From: Romanomermis culicivorax
Taxonomy: Eukaryota > Nematoda > Enoplea > Mermithida > Mermithidae
NCBI GenBank assembly: GCA_963922205.1
Contig: CAWUHX010000148.1
Location: 248,001-312,000, forward strand
DNA: 64,000 bases
Direction of reading: 5' to 3'
Positions 11,379 through 24,100 of the stretch are shown in pieces; the stretch's first letter is position 1, and every line of letters begins with the position of its first letter. Made by a program: the position numbers and the translations under genes. The notes under the pieces were generated by a model. It did no database searches. It saw only the letters and a program-made list of their open reading frames with translations, and was not told where the DNA came from.

Positions 11379-11953
11379 TGTTGTGGAGCAATTTGACGTA
11401 TTTGTAAAGCTCGTATCATTTGCGAAAAAGATCGGCAAGTTTGATTTGGAAAGATCGTGATGAGACCACCGAAGAGGCGTGGCTACAATGTGAAGAAATT
11501 ATGAAAGTGTTCTCGTTAGTCTTTGCGTTGTACTGTAGCCGAAAGGTTGTGTTTTTTGGTATTTGTCTGAAAAGTGTGTAGCGGCTTTGTACATTAGTAA
11601 ATTGTGTGAAAAGTCTGTTCTAAGTTGAGTCAAACTATTTGAAAAATAGTTTGAGTGAGCGAGTGAGACTTCTAAGCGGTTAAGAATATACGGCGCGAGT
11701 TTCGGCATCCGAAAACCTTTGGCGACCTGAGCGAAGATCCCTGGATAATTGACACAGCGCTCTCTACGAGCCCGTCAATCTCCTGCGTTCGACTATCGTT
11801 GCGTTGATTCCGTAAAACACTCCGAGTGTTTCGTCTACAGCGTTCCGCACGCTTTTCCACGTTCCGTACATCTCTTCTAAAACGCGCGATAAATCGTCGA
11901 GCTACACAGCTTTGCGTTCCGTCGTCTATCATCTTATTTTCTCACGCACGACA
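11379..11953 (+). repeat. 3' LTR of the gypsy element
   Basis: It starts TGTTG right after the polypurine tract and most likely ends CGACA at 11953, giving imperfect TG...CA inverted ends and a length near 575 bp. It contains a perfect 11-bp-arm hairpin at 11630-11654 (TCAAACTATTT, loop GAA, then the complement). There is no second copy in the window to confirm the right boundary. The next bases match an interspersed repeat found at 56.28 kb, which supports the boundary. Confidence 0.75.
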
Positions 11954-12073
11954 TCTTTAGTTATGTTTTTATCAAACTTTTGGCATAAAACTTTTTAAAG
12001 GTTTTCAGTATGTTTTTAGGCTGAAAAAAAATTTTTGTGCCATTGGCACAAATGTCCGTGCACAAAAAAACGC
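11954..12073. repeat. right-end remnant of a TAGTGTTTTT-family hAT-like element
   Basis: The sequence from the LTR edge to 12073 matches 56.28-56.34 plus 56.53-56.62 kb and includes GTGCCATTGGCACAAATG and CGTGCACAAAAAAA. The left part of the same element is not found at the other side of the gypsy copy, in line with a deletion there. Confidence 0.55.
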
Positions 12074-13513
12074 TGATTTGGATGGAAATGGAAGATTTTC
12101 GTTTCATACAGTAAATTTATCCGTGTACGCAATAATATTTTATATTGTAATACATGTGCACAGAAAAAGCAGAATATCATCTACTCAGTAATATCAATCG
12201 CAGACGTATAAATTTGAATGATTGAAAAGCAAGGAAAAATTGAGGAAATTTTTTTAATCACAATTAACCTTTAGAAAATGTCAGACCAATCTGTAATTTT
12301 CATAAATCACATAAAACAGGGGTGATGTTGGAGTCGGGATGACCAAAAGTACTATACAACCCGACGGTCCAACGAACAACAAAGCAGCAACATCACTAAA
12401 CAGAATTTTCAGAGACAGCTTCCGAACCTTGACCACTGCTAAAAATAATAACTAATCATCGAATCAAATGAAATTTTCTGTTAGAAGATATCGTTTTATT
12501 ATAGTAAAGATCCCGAAATTCATCTCCAAACGATGTCTTCATCAAAAAAACAAAAAGCGCGAAATACGAATTATGAAGTAATGACAAAATGAAGCAAATT
12601 ATTTTGTGACCATATTATGATTGATTGTCATCAACTCAACAAATTTTTCTATCCATGCGAGCCCACTGTGGTTTCTGTGACGATTTCCATTCATCAAATT
12701 GTGCCTAAAACATGAAACACGAACATAGCACACTTGCCTTTATAGTGCAGTCAAACTTTTTCATGATCATTCAAAACGCTACTCTGAAACAAGCGTGCTG
12801 ATAACCATAAGTGAACAAGCATCATTATCCTTCTTTCATTACGAAGTGGCTGATAGTCTGTTTTTTATAAAATGTTCCCAAATAGAAAAGTGACACAAAT
12901 CAGTACTGTCGTCGAAATCGTTTACATAAAATTCTTTTTGTAAAATTTGTCACTCGAAAAATTGCTGAAGGTTAGGTCAGTATGCTCACAAATTTCTAGT
13001 CCTACATGGTATTTTGTTTGTCAGAAAATCGCAAAAATCTAAAATACTACTTGCTTTCCACTTTCATTATTTGGAAGCATTTTAACAAAAACAGACGCTA
13101 CAGCCATGTAATTTGCATATTCAAATTTGTCAATGATGTTCTGAAAGGACTCCTCATCAGCAGATGGGAAATGTAACTGTCATTCAGATGTACTACATGC
13201 ATGCTCGCCCAGAGAAAATTGTCTTCTTGTTTTAAGTTCCTGAAAATTAATACTACATAGAATTCATTGTTTTTTAATCTGCTTCTGAATAATGAAACCG
13301 AAAAGCACCTATTCTACATTCCCACGATTTCCCAAAATCCACATATGACACAAGACCAAAATATCGAACAAATTCTATTTTAAAAATTTCGTGCAAAACG
13401 ATTTTGACGATACAGTATTCATTTTTATCTTTTTTTAGTTTACAAGTATTACAAAGATATAAACTGTGAATAATCCGAGTGAATCCTTGATGAACAAGAA
13501 TTGGGATGAGAAG
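12074..13513. other. AT-rich intergenic DNA
   Basis: No gene seen. It contains the 170-bp dispersed repeat listed separately at 12852-13015. Confidence 0.5.
12852..13015 (+). repeat. dispersed repeat, pair with 44.35-44.51 kb
   Basis: About 165 bases, beginning TCTGTTTTTTATAAAATG, are closely matched in the same orientation at 44352-44505, with scattered substitutions and a small indel in the middle. Neighbouring sequence at 15.18-15.26 and 44.24-44.35 kb is also loosely similar, so the full family may be longer. No terminal repeats were identified. Confidence 0.6.
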
Positions 13514-14223
13514 TCAACAGCATGGGGAGAAATACATTAGGAAATCTAAGTTTTTCTGCGTACATCTTGATGGTGTTTCATGGCAGACAACTTTGCAATG
13601 TTCATTGCAGGAACAAGATTCCAAGAAATTAAGAAATTCCCTAACCAGCAACTTGATTTCCTCCTGCTTTATGGCTTCGGCGCATTTTTTCACAGCGATT
13701 TGTTGCCTTTTCCATTCCGGTAGGGGAATTCCACTTTTCGGAGCGAAAAATCCGACTTGGTCCAAAAATTGATCGGGCGTCAACGTTTCTCGGATATTTT
13801 CTAGGGCTCTTACGAGCTGAAAATGGAAAAGTGTGTGATCTATGTAATCGAACGACGTCATAAAATTTATCAATTGTGGCTTAGGATAAAACAAAACATT
13901 CATGAGTGATGCATGAGGAATCTTGAATTCCTGCAGCTGCCGCGGTATTGCATGCATATAGTATTCATCGGCAACAAGAAAATTGGGAGACCAACCGAAT
14001 TTTGACAGTTCCATCAAAAACGAATGTACACCATTAGGTACTCTTTTGAAAACAATGTATTATCAGGAATTATTTCAATTTCTATTTTGCCAAATCCAAC
14101 GTACCATGGATCCATAACCTCAAAAATTACCTCTTCCTGCTTCTTCATCAAAACAGCTTGCTTATCCGATTTCAAATTGGCCAGAATTTCCTTGGCGTTG
14201 CAACCTTTTGTGAAATCGGTCAT
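13514..14223 (-). pseudogene. unrecognised protein gene or pseudogene, two frames
   Basis: A minus-strand frame starts at an ATG at 14223 and runs to 14014. A second frame, shifted by -1 and open from before the end of the first, carries on to a TGA at 13514. Together they would encode about 230 residues with ordinary amino-acid composition, a cysteine-rich C-terminus and no obvious low-complexity sequence. The switch falls near TTTTCAAAAGAG (about 14040), with no room for an intron, so either a one-base indel (real or sequencing) or a decayed gene is likely. I recognise no domain. It lies downstream of ZYG11 on the same strand. A viral or transposon origin cannot be excluded. Confidence 0.45.
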
Positions 14224-16098
14224 TTTTTCCGTATAAAACTACCGCACAGAGCAAGCAAAACCAGACAGAAACGAGACGGGAAGAATCTTGATACTGAAAC
14301 TTTTTTGTACAAAAATAATACAACAAAACCGCAGCGTGACCACCTAGATAAAAGAAGCAATTTATCTTACAATACCTTTAGTGAAAAATTTCTCACATTC
14401 TTTTTTCCTCTTTTCTTTTCCATGAGGCGACGTGTCGAAATAAACATTTTCGGTTGGTAAATAATGTTCACGAGGCCACAGTAATTGCAAACAAATGAGT
14501 TATTATGTATATTGTGTCCTACTATGAATGCAATTTGCTATAGCCGTGTAATCGGAAATAAATAATGCAAAAAAGTAAATAAGCGAGTAATTTGAAATTG
14601 CTCCGGAGAAGCAACCGGGAACAGAAAATTGGAATGTCTAGCGAAAAGCTAACAAAAAGCATTACAATATTTTTTGAATCGGTAATTATGTCATAAAGCT
14701 TCAATTTCAATTCGTTTCTCATTTCACTGAATCTATCCATAGAAATTAAAATGGCTAAAAAGCTCATTTCTTCATAAACATGTACAGAAAATCTTAATCT
14801 AATAAAATCGAAAGAGAAATTATTTCGTGGATGTCCGAAAAGCGTCCTCCCGCAAAGTAGCCATGTCATGCTTGTGTTCGGGTTTTGCTAATCTAATCTA
14901 GTCTCTCCCAACTTCATGTCGGCACACATGTAATAGGGGAAGGTGTGAACCTTTTCTCACTCACCCTGCACCTCGCCCAAATGGCAATGTTGAAAAATAT
15001 CCGTGGAGAATTCTCAAAAAAATTTCCACTCATTTAACCCCACCTCAATGAAGCGCAAAATTTTCATCCAACGGAATAGGCTACGGTATATCATGAACTG
15101 CTTGAACAACCTGCACATAGGAAGACTTTTTTCTCGAGTTGAGCGTATGTATTAGTTAACAGGAAAATGGCCTGATGTAAGTGCTGCTCACCGATTTCTA
15201 CGAATTATTTTGCTTTCCGAGGCTCATTTGGAAATGAAAAGAGTAAAAATGCCTCTTCAACACGAAAATTTAATCATTCAGACGTCTCGTTTCTGAGCTA
15301 CAACTGATACTTTTCATAACTACTCGAAAGGTAATCTTTCTGGGGAACCACTTTTCTAAAATTTTTAATACTATTTTGATGAGTTGCAAAACGGTGCGAA
15401 AATGGTATTAAAATTAAAAAAGTTTCATGATATAACCACATCATTGACCGTTTTATTACGAAGTACGCTTTTCAGCGGCATTTTTTTGTTGAAGTTGTGA
15501 ATTTTTCTATTGCAATCAGTCATAAAATAATACGGAAAAACCCACAAAAATAAATGGTTTCCGTAAATGCACATGCGGGGGTTTAAACTTCCAGCAAATC
15601 ATCCTTCACTCCCGCCAAATTTGGCCTAATCCCCAGCAAAATAGGCCTTTTTTGTTATAAAATCCAGAGTTTTTCAAAAAATTGTGTTCCCTGATCGCCG
15701 GCAGATTTTTCGCCTTGTGCATATATGGTTGTTTGGCCCCTTTTATACCGCTCAGCCTCTGATTTTCGAACATGAATGAAATTCTGACGTATCTCAGGAC
15801 ACTGTATGTAAAGAAGCACTTTTCGGTAGCTGTTTTTAGGGCTACACAGTAAATTAAGTGAAATTATGCAGTCTCATACAGTCTTTGAACAGAAGAATTT
15901 TGATCAAGTCCCGGCAAAAGACGATTAAAATTATCAACGGTTATATCGGTGCACTGCACTGATCTTGCAGTACGAGCTTCATGTATCCCAGGACTTTCAG
16001 AAAACACAAGAGGGTATAAAATAGGTCGTAACTTGATATGTAAGAGGACATAAAAAGTTGCGATATTTTATGACCTCATCATATGTGGTATCGAGACT
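14224..16098. other. AT-rich DNA downstream of ZYG11
   Basis: No gene recognised. The missing terminal exon of ZYG11 may lie in this interval or in 16.5-18.1 kb; I could not identify it. Confidence 0.4.
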
Positions 16099-16462
16099 TT
16101 AGAGCGCAGGACAATAGAGCGCAGGACAATAGGGCGCGGGCGTTAGAGACAGTACAGTAGCGGATGAAGCGGGCGGGAGCGGCCGCGCCTCCTAAACTCA
16201 TGGTCTAAAAATATAAATTATCAAGATAATGGTTAAACGCATATTATCAGAAATCTACAAAACTTAATTAAATACTGCAGCCAAAATTAACTTTTTTCGA
16301 ATTTTTTTCTTCTTTCATCTATCCTCTATTTTCTTGCCAGTTGCCCCATCGTTTCGTTTTGTTTTTTTTAGAAAAAATTTCAAGAAAAAAAAGTTTGCAT
16401 ATCGAAGGAAAAAATTTAACAAAAGCCCCAATGTCTCTGCGCTCTAATTTCCTGCGCTCTCA
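16099..16462. repeat. inverted-repeat element with tandem GAGCGCAGGA ends
   Basis: The left end has two to three tandem copies of a unit like TAGAGCGCAGGACAA; the right end has the inverted form, with CTGCGCTCT repeated twice. The enclosed 280 bases are non-coding. No clear flanking duplication. Probably a small non-autonomous DNA element. Confidence 0.5.
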
Positions 16463-17171
16463 TGTCCGGTCACGAGTTTCCACCTGTTAGATGGTTCTTA
16501 TGATTGGATCTATTTTACTCTTTCTGTTATAAAATATGCCGATTTGTTTCAATTTTCTTTTTTTTGCAGTAGTATTTTTGATTCTAGTCGGTCAATATTT
16601 GAGCAAAATAGCTGAAACTTTTCAGTATTTATGTCACCGATGGCAGCAAACCGCATTAATTGTCATTCTGCTGGCTGAAAAAGAAAATTTACAACTTTGA
16701 ATACTGATAGAAAGAAATTTATAAAAATAGGAAGAAAACTATGAACTGACTCAAAAGATTTTCAGGTGCAGTCTAAGCAGCTCAATTTAGACTTTATGAA
16801 ATCAATTAAGAAAGTTTTGCGACTAGCAACAAACGGGAGAGTTCAAACACAAATAATTGAATTTTTCACTATTTTTTATCTCTTCCTAGTTCCTATTCAG
16901 TAATACACAATATTTTTTATCTGATAAAAACAAAAATTTTTCAATATGAAATATAAGCATGAATTTCCTGTACTTTGAAGTCCCTTAGAACTGAAAAATT
17001 GCGTCTTTCACTTCACAATGAGTGGTGAATTTCCAACATTGTCCTATTCAAACAACACTGGTGGAAATTGGCATAGATTCCCAGCTATGTAATTCTGCAA
17101 CTATTATAACAGTCATTTTACAAAAAACGGACTGTACATCAGTAAACATTGAGAGAATAAAATTTTATTGA

Positions 17172-17604
17172 ACCTAAAATAACCATTCGTTGCGCGCTGG
17201 AAGATTATACAGAAACGACAAAAAGGTACACAAACAAGCAAAATATACTATAAATCCAGATTTGCCGGCTCCGCCGAAAATATTTGACGCCAAATTTAAA
17301 ATTTTTTTCCACGAGTACGTTACGACCAAATACGAAGATACGAACACAAATTTTGGATTGAGAAGATTTCAACTTTTCATGAAAGACAAAGCTATTGAAA
17401 TAATCAAAATTTTTGAGAACATATTCGCTTCCGGAACAGTGTGTAAAATATTTTCAGATATTAGATCGGTGAAAATTTTTTGACATGCTAGATCTGGATA
17501 CAAAAGATTTGGTCAAATCGCTAAGCCTTGCATGTAAAAATCTAGCAAAAAAATCATCGATACCTACAGAAAGCAAAGTTCATACGTTTTGCACATACAT
17601 GTAA
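17172..17604 (+). pseudogene. coding-like stretch with one frameshift, unrecognised
   Basis: A plus-strand frame is open from 17172 to a TGA at 17481-17483. Across the T-run at 17475-17480 another frame continues without interruption to a TAA at 17604. Both parts have a protein-like, Lys/Phe/Asp-rich composition and together give about 140 residues. There is no good ATG at the start. I do not recognise the family. It could be a fragment of a decayed transposon or gene; alternatively it is an AT-rich chance frame. Confidence 0.28.
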
Positions 17605-17623
17605 AAAGACCCCCAGGTCTTGG

Positions 17624-17950
17624 GTGGAGGAAGTCCGGCGATTTTTTTGGGGACAGGAGTCACCAATTCCGCAAAATTCAAAAGAGAGAGGTTCCGAAAA
17701 AATCGATTTTTTCGCCAAAAGGTCTGAAAATAATATTCTTTGTCTAAAAAACGGTGAAAAAATATATTTATGGTGCGAAACGCCAAAAAAATTTACATTA
17801 TTGATTATTTTTTGTTCAAAAATTGGCATTTTCCATCAAGAAGTTGATATATTTCAATATTTTTCTGACCAAAAGTATGAAGGTAGCTTACCATATGGCC
17901 GACGATTTCTGGGGAGGGGCTCCTATGACAGTCGCCCCAAGTACAGGTAT
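17624..17950. repeat. interspersed repeat, 'CCATATGG' family
   Basis: This shares blocks with 38.82-39.12, 49.43-49.72 and 51.45-51.87 kb: a G/C-rich end, a CATATGG site, a TTTTTGACCAAAA-type stretch, and a segment reading GCGAAACGCC or GCTTCGCGCC beside AAATAcA. It ends beside ACAGGTATGG at 17945, a CATACCTGTA-family end. Function unknown; non-coding. Confidence 0.5.
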
Positions 17951-18133
17951 GGTTTTGCACGAAAATATATAAAAAATATGGAAAACGTCCTCTCGTCGAG
18001 AGCGCCCGCGAACAAACAAAAAATAAACAAACTCATTTTTAGCTGGTTATATAAATGCTCAGCACAGCAGATTTAGAATGTTATTACATAAAATATAAAT
18101 ATCGGGGTATTTTACTAACGTACTGTCTCTCAC

Positions 18134-21100
18134 CCGTTCCAATTCGGTTTTGCCGCCCTCTTTTATCATTAATGGCACGTACCGTTCTTCTGAGAATGAA
18201 AAATAATCAATAATAAAAATACGTATGCGATAAGTTTATAAGCATTTGACAATTTCAGAAGATAACAAAAACAAGTACCAGAATTGAGTTTTGTGCTTCT
18301 CATTAACTATATTGTCACGAAAATTCGCAGCTTATCGAAACAATGAAATATTGAGAAATACAAAAAGTTTTGAAATTTGCTTAGCTCAGAGAGAAAGATG
18401 GAGTTTTGTCCATTCGTGGTATTTTGAAAAAATACGAATATTTCTCACTGTTATTCGAACAAACGTGATGTATCGCCCATAAGGCCCAATACTGAACGGC
18501 AGGTAATGTCCATTTGCTCAAGAGATGAAAAAACGGCTTGAAAGAACGATACGCGACCATCTCGGATCGTGGCTTTTCCCAACTTCTGATTGTGCTGATC
18601 TGAAAAGACAAAAAAATTCATAAATTTATCATAAAATCATAGAGAAAATGAATAGTTAGATTTTGAACCAGAAGTAACAAACTAAACACGTTGATTTTCG
18701 GAAAATTCAAATCATCACAAGTATAAGTCTATGTAATCGGCACACTATTTCTAATCAATTTGACTCCTCATGGCCAGTTTTCGAGTGTTATCTGAACATC
18801 GCATTTGAATTGGCCAGATTATCGGACAAAGGTAATCCAAGAGTTTTCAAACCGCGTTCATAAAAACATCGGTAATCATAATCAAGACCATAACTGTAAG
18901 AGATCCGACCAGTTGCGGCGGGTTGGGGTACCGAGTTCTCCCTTTTTTGGGAGAATGGTTCCCAATAGTTCAAAAAATCAGATATTCCGAAAATTTTCCC
19001 AAAAACACCCAAAAGAGCTACTTTTTTAACATTTTTCAAGTTAGAGAAGTTCCAAAATTTGGGTATAGGGTTATACCAAGTTGGCTGGGGAGTTCCCTTC
19101 AATCCTCTTAATTACAGGTAGGATTTGGGTACAAATTACAATACAACCACGTAGTTTATCGTCTTTTTGTGAGAAAAATTTCGACCAATCACGATTATCT
19201 TCACGACAGAGGATCACTTCGTGGTGGAACCATATGGAAAAGGCATAATTTTCTTTTCAATTTCGACTACTACTTTTGAAATTTGCATTCCCGACCTTAG
19301 AAAAGAACTCGAGACATATCCCGTATGTGTAAGATCTGATACTTATTGTAATCCGCTATTTTGTGCATCACCGCTTTTTAGTGCACATTCACTACCTGCA
19401 TATTCAGTACTTTGAAGTGAGAAATATGGAAAAAAATTATATTACTTTTAACTCACACGTTATCAATATCGTTTAGAACAACTGGTAATTTTTACCAATT
19501 AAATGAGCCTGTATCTTGAGAAAAGTTAATTTCATCCTAAAAAATGGGAAAACATGTGTTTACGAAAGATGAACATCGAAATTTTCCTTTGGATGTCTTT
19601 TTAATACAAGTGTTGCATAGGCTACGAGTTTAATCGCAAATCGTCGGCCATATACTCGGTGATCCCCTATTGGATTTGCTAATCATATGGAGAGCTACAC
19701 GGTAGTCATGAGGACATTATACGTTTCCATGAGTACATTATTTGTTAAACATGAATTACTAGTTTTAAACTATTTTATAAACTTTTTTTGGTGAAAAAAT
19801 CGAATTTTTTCTCCAGGTATCCCCCTAAAACTTTTAGGCAACCGATTATCCATCGCCCTAAAAAAAGTCGCTTGACCCCTCCTAGACACCCAGGCTCCGT
19901 TTAACGTATGAAATGAGCTATTCATTTTCTTCGGGCCATTCCTCATGTGACTGATGAAGTCGTAAAACTTGAGATGCGATAAATTGAAGAAATATTAAAT
20001 TAGCTTGACTATGTTTGTCGCAGCAACTGTGAGCAAGAACCTTTTTAGATCATTGTAATATTCTTATCAATGTCCTCATTTTGCGTTTTATTGTCTTCCA
20101 CCTTCATGTCATTACTTTGTCTTGAAGATGATGAGAACAACTGAACTTTGACAGAATTGTCATATTTTATGCTCACTTAGAAAATCTTTTAGCGTGGTAA
20201 TGTTGACAGTTTTATTAATGCAAATTTATACTCGTCAGTGACGATATCTTTCAAAAGACTTCGTATTTTTGAAGCGTTACGTCTCTAAGCAAAGTGCACT
20301 ATTCCATACAGCCATAACGCGACGCGAACAAATAAAATATTTTGCACCACAAACCAAACTGCAACCACATTTCTTGTTTTCATTTTCTTCTAATCTTCTG
20401 TATTAAACAACTTTTTTGAAAATTATTCGCAAGCTGCTTTCCTATAGTAAAGAATGTGACTATGGTATCGGATGCGCACTAGATAATGGATGTGCACAAA
20501 TAGCTGATCTGTCATTGCAAACTTTCTCAGAATGCCTAAAAAAACAATGACATTGCATTGTCGAATGGGCCAGATTGATGAATGTTCTATGTATTTATCT
20601 AACGGTTTTCAACCTGTCAAACAAAAATCTTCATTGAATGTTGCCTCCTGATCATAAATTTCCGAGCATTGCTGGATACAAAGTCAGCATAGTGCGAAGG
20701 TCCCCAAGGTCAGATTTTTAAGATGGAGTAAAGTTGAAGATTTGGCTAGGTAGTGTAGCTAAATGTCCACCAAACGCGTCATTTTGTCTCAAAATTAGGC
20801 AACCAGTGATCAATTTTCAGGAAATTAGGTAAGGGTAATACCCCTTTCGTGCTCCTCTCTATGGGGCAGTCGGACATAGTGAACCTCAAATTGTGGTTCG
20901 AGCGGCATCGAGGTAATTCGGGTCACGCGCTTGAGTAACATTGCAGAATTCAAAATAGAAAGCCAATTTTGATTTTCTTGTAAACAGTCAGGACTCGACC
21001 AAATCCAAGGATAATTTATGTCCATTTATCAAGTATGTACCAACTAATGTATGTTATGATCGTATAAATACGCGGTTCGGTTGAGCTGTACTGCAAATTC

Positions 21101-24100
21101 CTAGTTGACCCTACTCTAAATTATGATTTTAACAGAGGTTACCCAGGGTTCATACAAAGTTGGAGAAAAAAAATTCCCTGTGTTTTCCAGGTTTTCCAGG
21201 TTGACAAATGAAATTTTTCCAGGTTTTTATAATGATGAAATATACTATCCTGAAGAAAAATACTCAATAATAGAAACATGTGTGAGCTAAAGTATCATCA
21301 AAAATAGAGTACTAAATCAAAAAATTTATTTCAAATTATTGCGTAACCCAGCGCCGAAAAATTTTGATTCCAAGACCTCTAAAACGTCAGAAAATTAATT
21401 TTTCAGCACATTCTTATGCAGCTACTACCGATATTTTACTTCGGACTCGGATATTGGTAATTAATGCGGTGCAGAGCATCGGAAAAAATTTGGATTTTGA
21501 TATTATATATCGTTGGAAAATGACTATTTTTAATATCTATTTCCTGCCTGAAAAGTCTAATTTTTCAGTGAATTCAACATGTTTTCAGTAAGGCAAACTA
21601 AAATTCAAAAATTAGGCAAGCAGCAATGAATTGAATGACTTTTTCAGACAGAAGAACCTCTGCTATTGTCCCACGCTTAATCATTTTCCAAATGCAAAAA
21701 GTTATCTTCACGAAAGTCGATAATTTTAAAGAACCACAAAACGATTTTGTGGAAATAATCTAGAAAAATCTAGGTTTTAGTCAAATATGTGAAAAAACAA
21801 TACAAGGTCAAACATTCATCCATAACATGCTGATGTTTAAAAGCTATAAGCCAGCGTAAGATAGGCCGACATTTTCTAACCGCACAACAGAAATGATAAC
21901 AAGAATCGTAAGTGATTTGAAATCTGGCGCGAAGCGCCGGAAAATTTCCGATATGTTTTCTTAAAAACGCATAAGAATACATCTCCGGACAGGAAACTCA
22001 CCCAATCAAAAGGGTCGTTAGGCTCCAATTTTTATAAGCCATGTTGGCTTGTGCCCCTAAATTTTTAGGAGTCAATCAGAATTTTTAGAAGCCATGGCTT
22101 CTAATTGACCTAAAAAGCCCTGACCAGACTCGATTTTTTTCGTTCGCAAATATGAATGCTCTATACAGCCGAAAACATTTTGTTGATTAGTCTCCAATTT
22201 TCTGGCATAAATGAGAAGTTTGAATGTTTTCTCGAATATTACCCTTACAATCCAATTGAAACGTTGACTTTGACATATGAATTTAAAGGCTAAATTAAAA
22301 GTTGAAGTTGAAAAACTAAAAAAAGATCTCAAATACTCGATGATTTTAAGCAATTTCAATTTTAATGTGCATAGTTGAATAAGAAACACGCCGCAGCGCG
22401 GCGAAAAAATTTGACGATTTTCCTGTAATTTTCAACACAAAATATTTATTTTTCCTTAAAATTCCCTGTGTTTTCCAGGTTTTCCAGGTTTTCCAGACCT
22501 GAAAAAAAATTCCCTGTGTTTTCCAGGTTTTCCAGGTTGTGTATGAACCCTGGTTACCACAAATTTTTCAGGTAGGGGTAAAATTGAAAATTTGGGCGGG
22601 GGGTAGTGTAGCTACATGTCCACTAAACACGCCATTTTGTCTCAAAATTAGGCAGCAAATGATCGATTTTAAGGACTTTAGGTAGGAATAATACCCCCCT
22701 CATACTCCTCCCCATGGGGCACTCTGGATTTCAATATCAAAAAAATATGGTACAGAAAATTGTGAATTTTAAGCAAATGACCACAATGTGCGACGAAATT
22801 TAAAATGATAATAAGGTTGCTCTTCAGAATAAATAAGTCCCGATGAGAGAGAATATGAATTGTCCGAATGGCGAGACCAGTCTCAAATTTTCAGGATGAA
22901 CCCTCGTATGCATCGATTTTATAGTAGCGTTTGAAAAAAATGAACTCCAACGTGTAATACGGAAAGCGAAGCTCACCAAGAGTTCCAAACAGTCGTCCCA
23001 AGTAGGTTCGCAATCATCCCAGGTAAGATCGGCGCATAAATGAGCTAAAATACCGGCTGCGAAATAGCTGACGTCAATTTTAGTGGATAATAGGAGTTTT
23101 TGAATGGCTGTCAGGCAATCATTGTTGATCAAACGACGTTTCAAGTGTTCAACTTCGGCTACGTTGTTCAATAGGCCCAAAACTTTGGCTTCTATACTGC
23201 TATCTTGGAAAGCCTTTAGAACTAGGAGGACGGATTTTAGGCCGCTTTCTTCCAGGAAGACGGAACATGTGGCGGGGGATTCGTCTTAAGGTAGAAACAA
23301 TGTAATTTGGAATGGATATAACTCTAAATCAACAAAGATCAATTATTTACTCTATAAACCTCCTAGAATGCATTCTTCCACTATAGCACTTCACGCTCTA
23401 AACATGTCTAAATTTTGAGGATTTTAGAAAAATTTAGTGAATAAATAAAGGAGCTTGCGGGTCAAGAAGTTTTCAAATATCACGAAGACCGAATTTATCT
23501 GATGAAATCAAAATCAGAATGGTGCTAAAACCTGTGCATTCATACCTAACTTCGACCTTAAACTTCGATTCAATCAAACTCGACAACAGCAAACAACTAT
23601 GGAAAATTTTGGCATCGAATTTATGGCCATTATACTAAAACAGGCACTCATTCACAAAATTTGAAGCTAACTATCAGTTTTTCAACTGTATTCCAATCTA
23701 GAAAGTTTCCAGAATATTTCGCTGCAGGTTGAACCTCTGATATATAACAAATGGCCAATTATGCTCAAGCTTTGACAGTGACTGACTACAATTATGGATT
23801 TTCCACATAGGCTGCCAGAATGTTTTGCGATTTGATACCTAAAAGTCGTATTTCTCCAATTTGGCTAGTCTAAAAGGCTAAGATCGGAGAATTTGAGAAA
23901 TTTTTGGAAAGCTTCTTTTACGTGTTTATTAGGGATGGGCCGGATCGACTTTTTTGTCGACAGCGGATCCGGATCTTGAAAAATTTGATTGAGCGGATCC
24001 GGATCGGATCCAAAAAAATTTGGTTCAGCGGATCTGCATCTTGGGGAACAGATACGACCGGATTCTGGATCTTTCAATAAGTATGTGTACTATGTCTAAT

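Larger units (their letters stand above)
3846..11953 (+). mobile_element. Ty3/gypsy LTR retroelement, 5'-truncated, with spliced accessory gene
   Basis: The order is partial reverse transcriptase, RNase H, integrase, a large spliced accessory gene, polypurine tract and 3' LTR. Everything upstream of the middle of reverse transcriptase (5' LTR, gag, protease, RT fingers) is absent; homology starts abruptly near 3846 next to older repeat sequence. Codon use across 3.8-11.0 kb is richer in CG-containing codons such as CGA, GCG and TCG than the surrounding DNA. On its right the LTR abuts a remnant of a hAT-like element. Because the left end is lost, no target duplication can be tested. Confidence 0.9.

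Noticed and set aside
14030..14050. Programmed -1 frameshift signal
   Set aside because: The junction TTTTCAAAAGAG does not match an X XXY YYZ slippery heptamer and no clear downstream pseudoknot was seen.
15560..15640. Short minus frame ending VKDDLLEV as the missing ZYG11 terminal exon
   Set aside because: No similarity to the ZYG11 C-terminus and no good acceptor.
18381..18448. Extension of the ZYG11 exon to an in-frame stop (after FFKIP...)
   Set aside because: An upstream donor at 18448 joins in phase to 18189-18134, restoring the conserved KERYVPLMIKEGG block; the read-through tail is intron.
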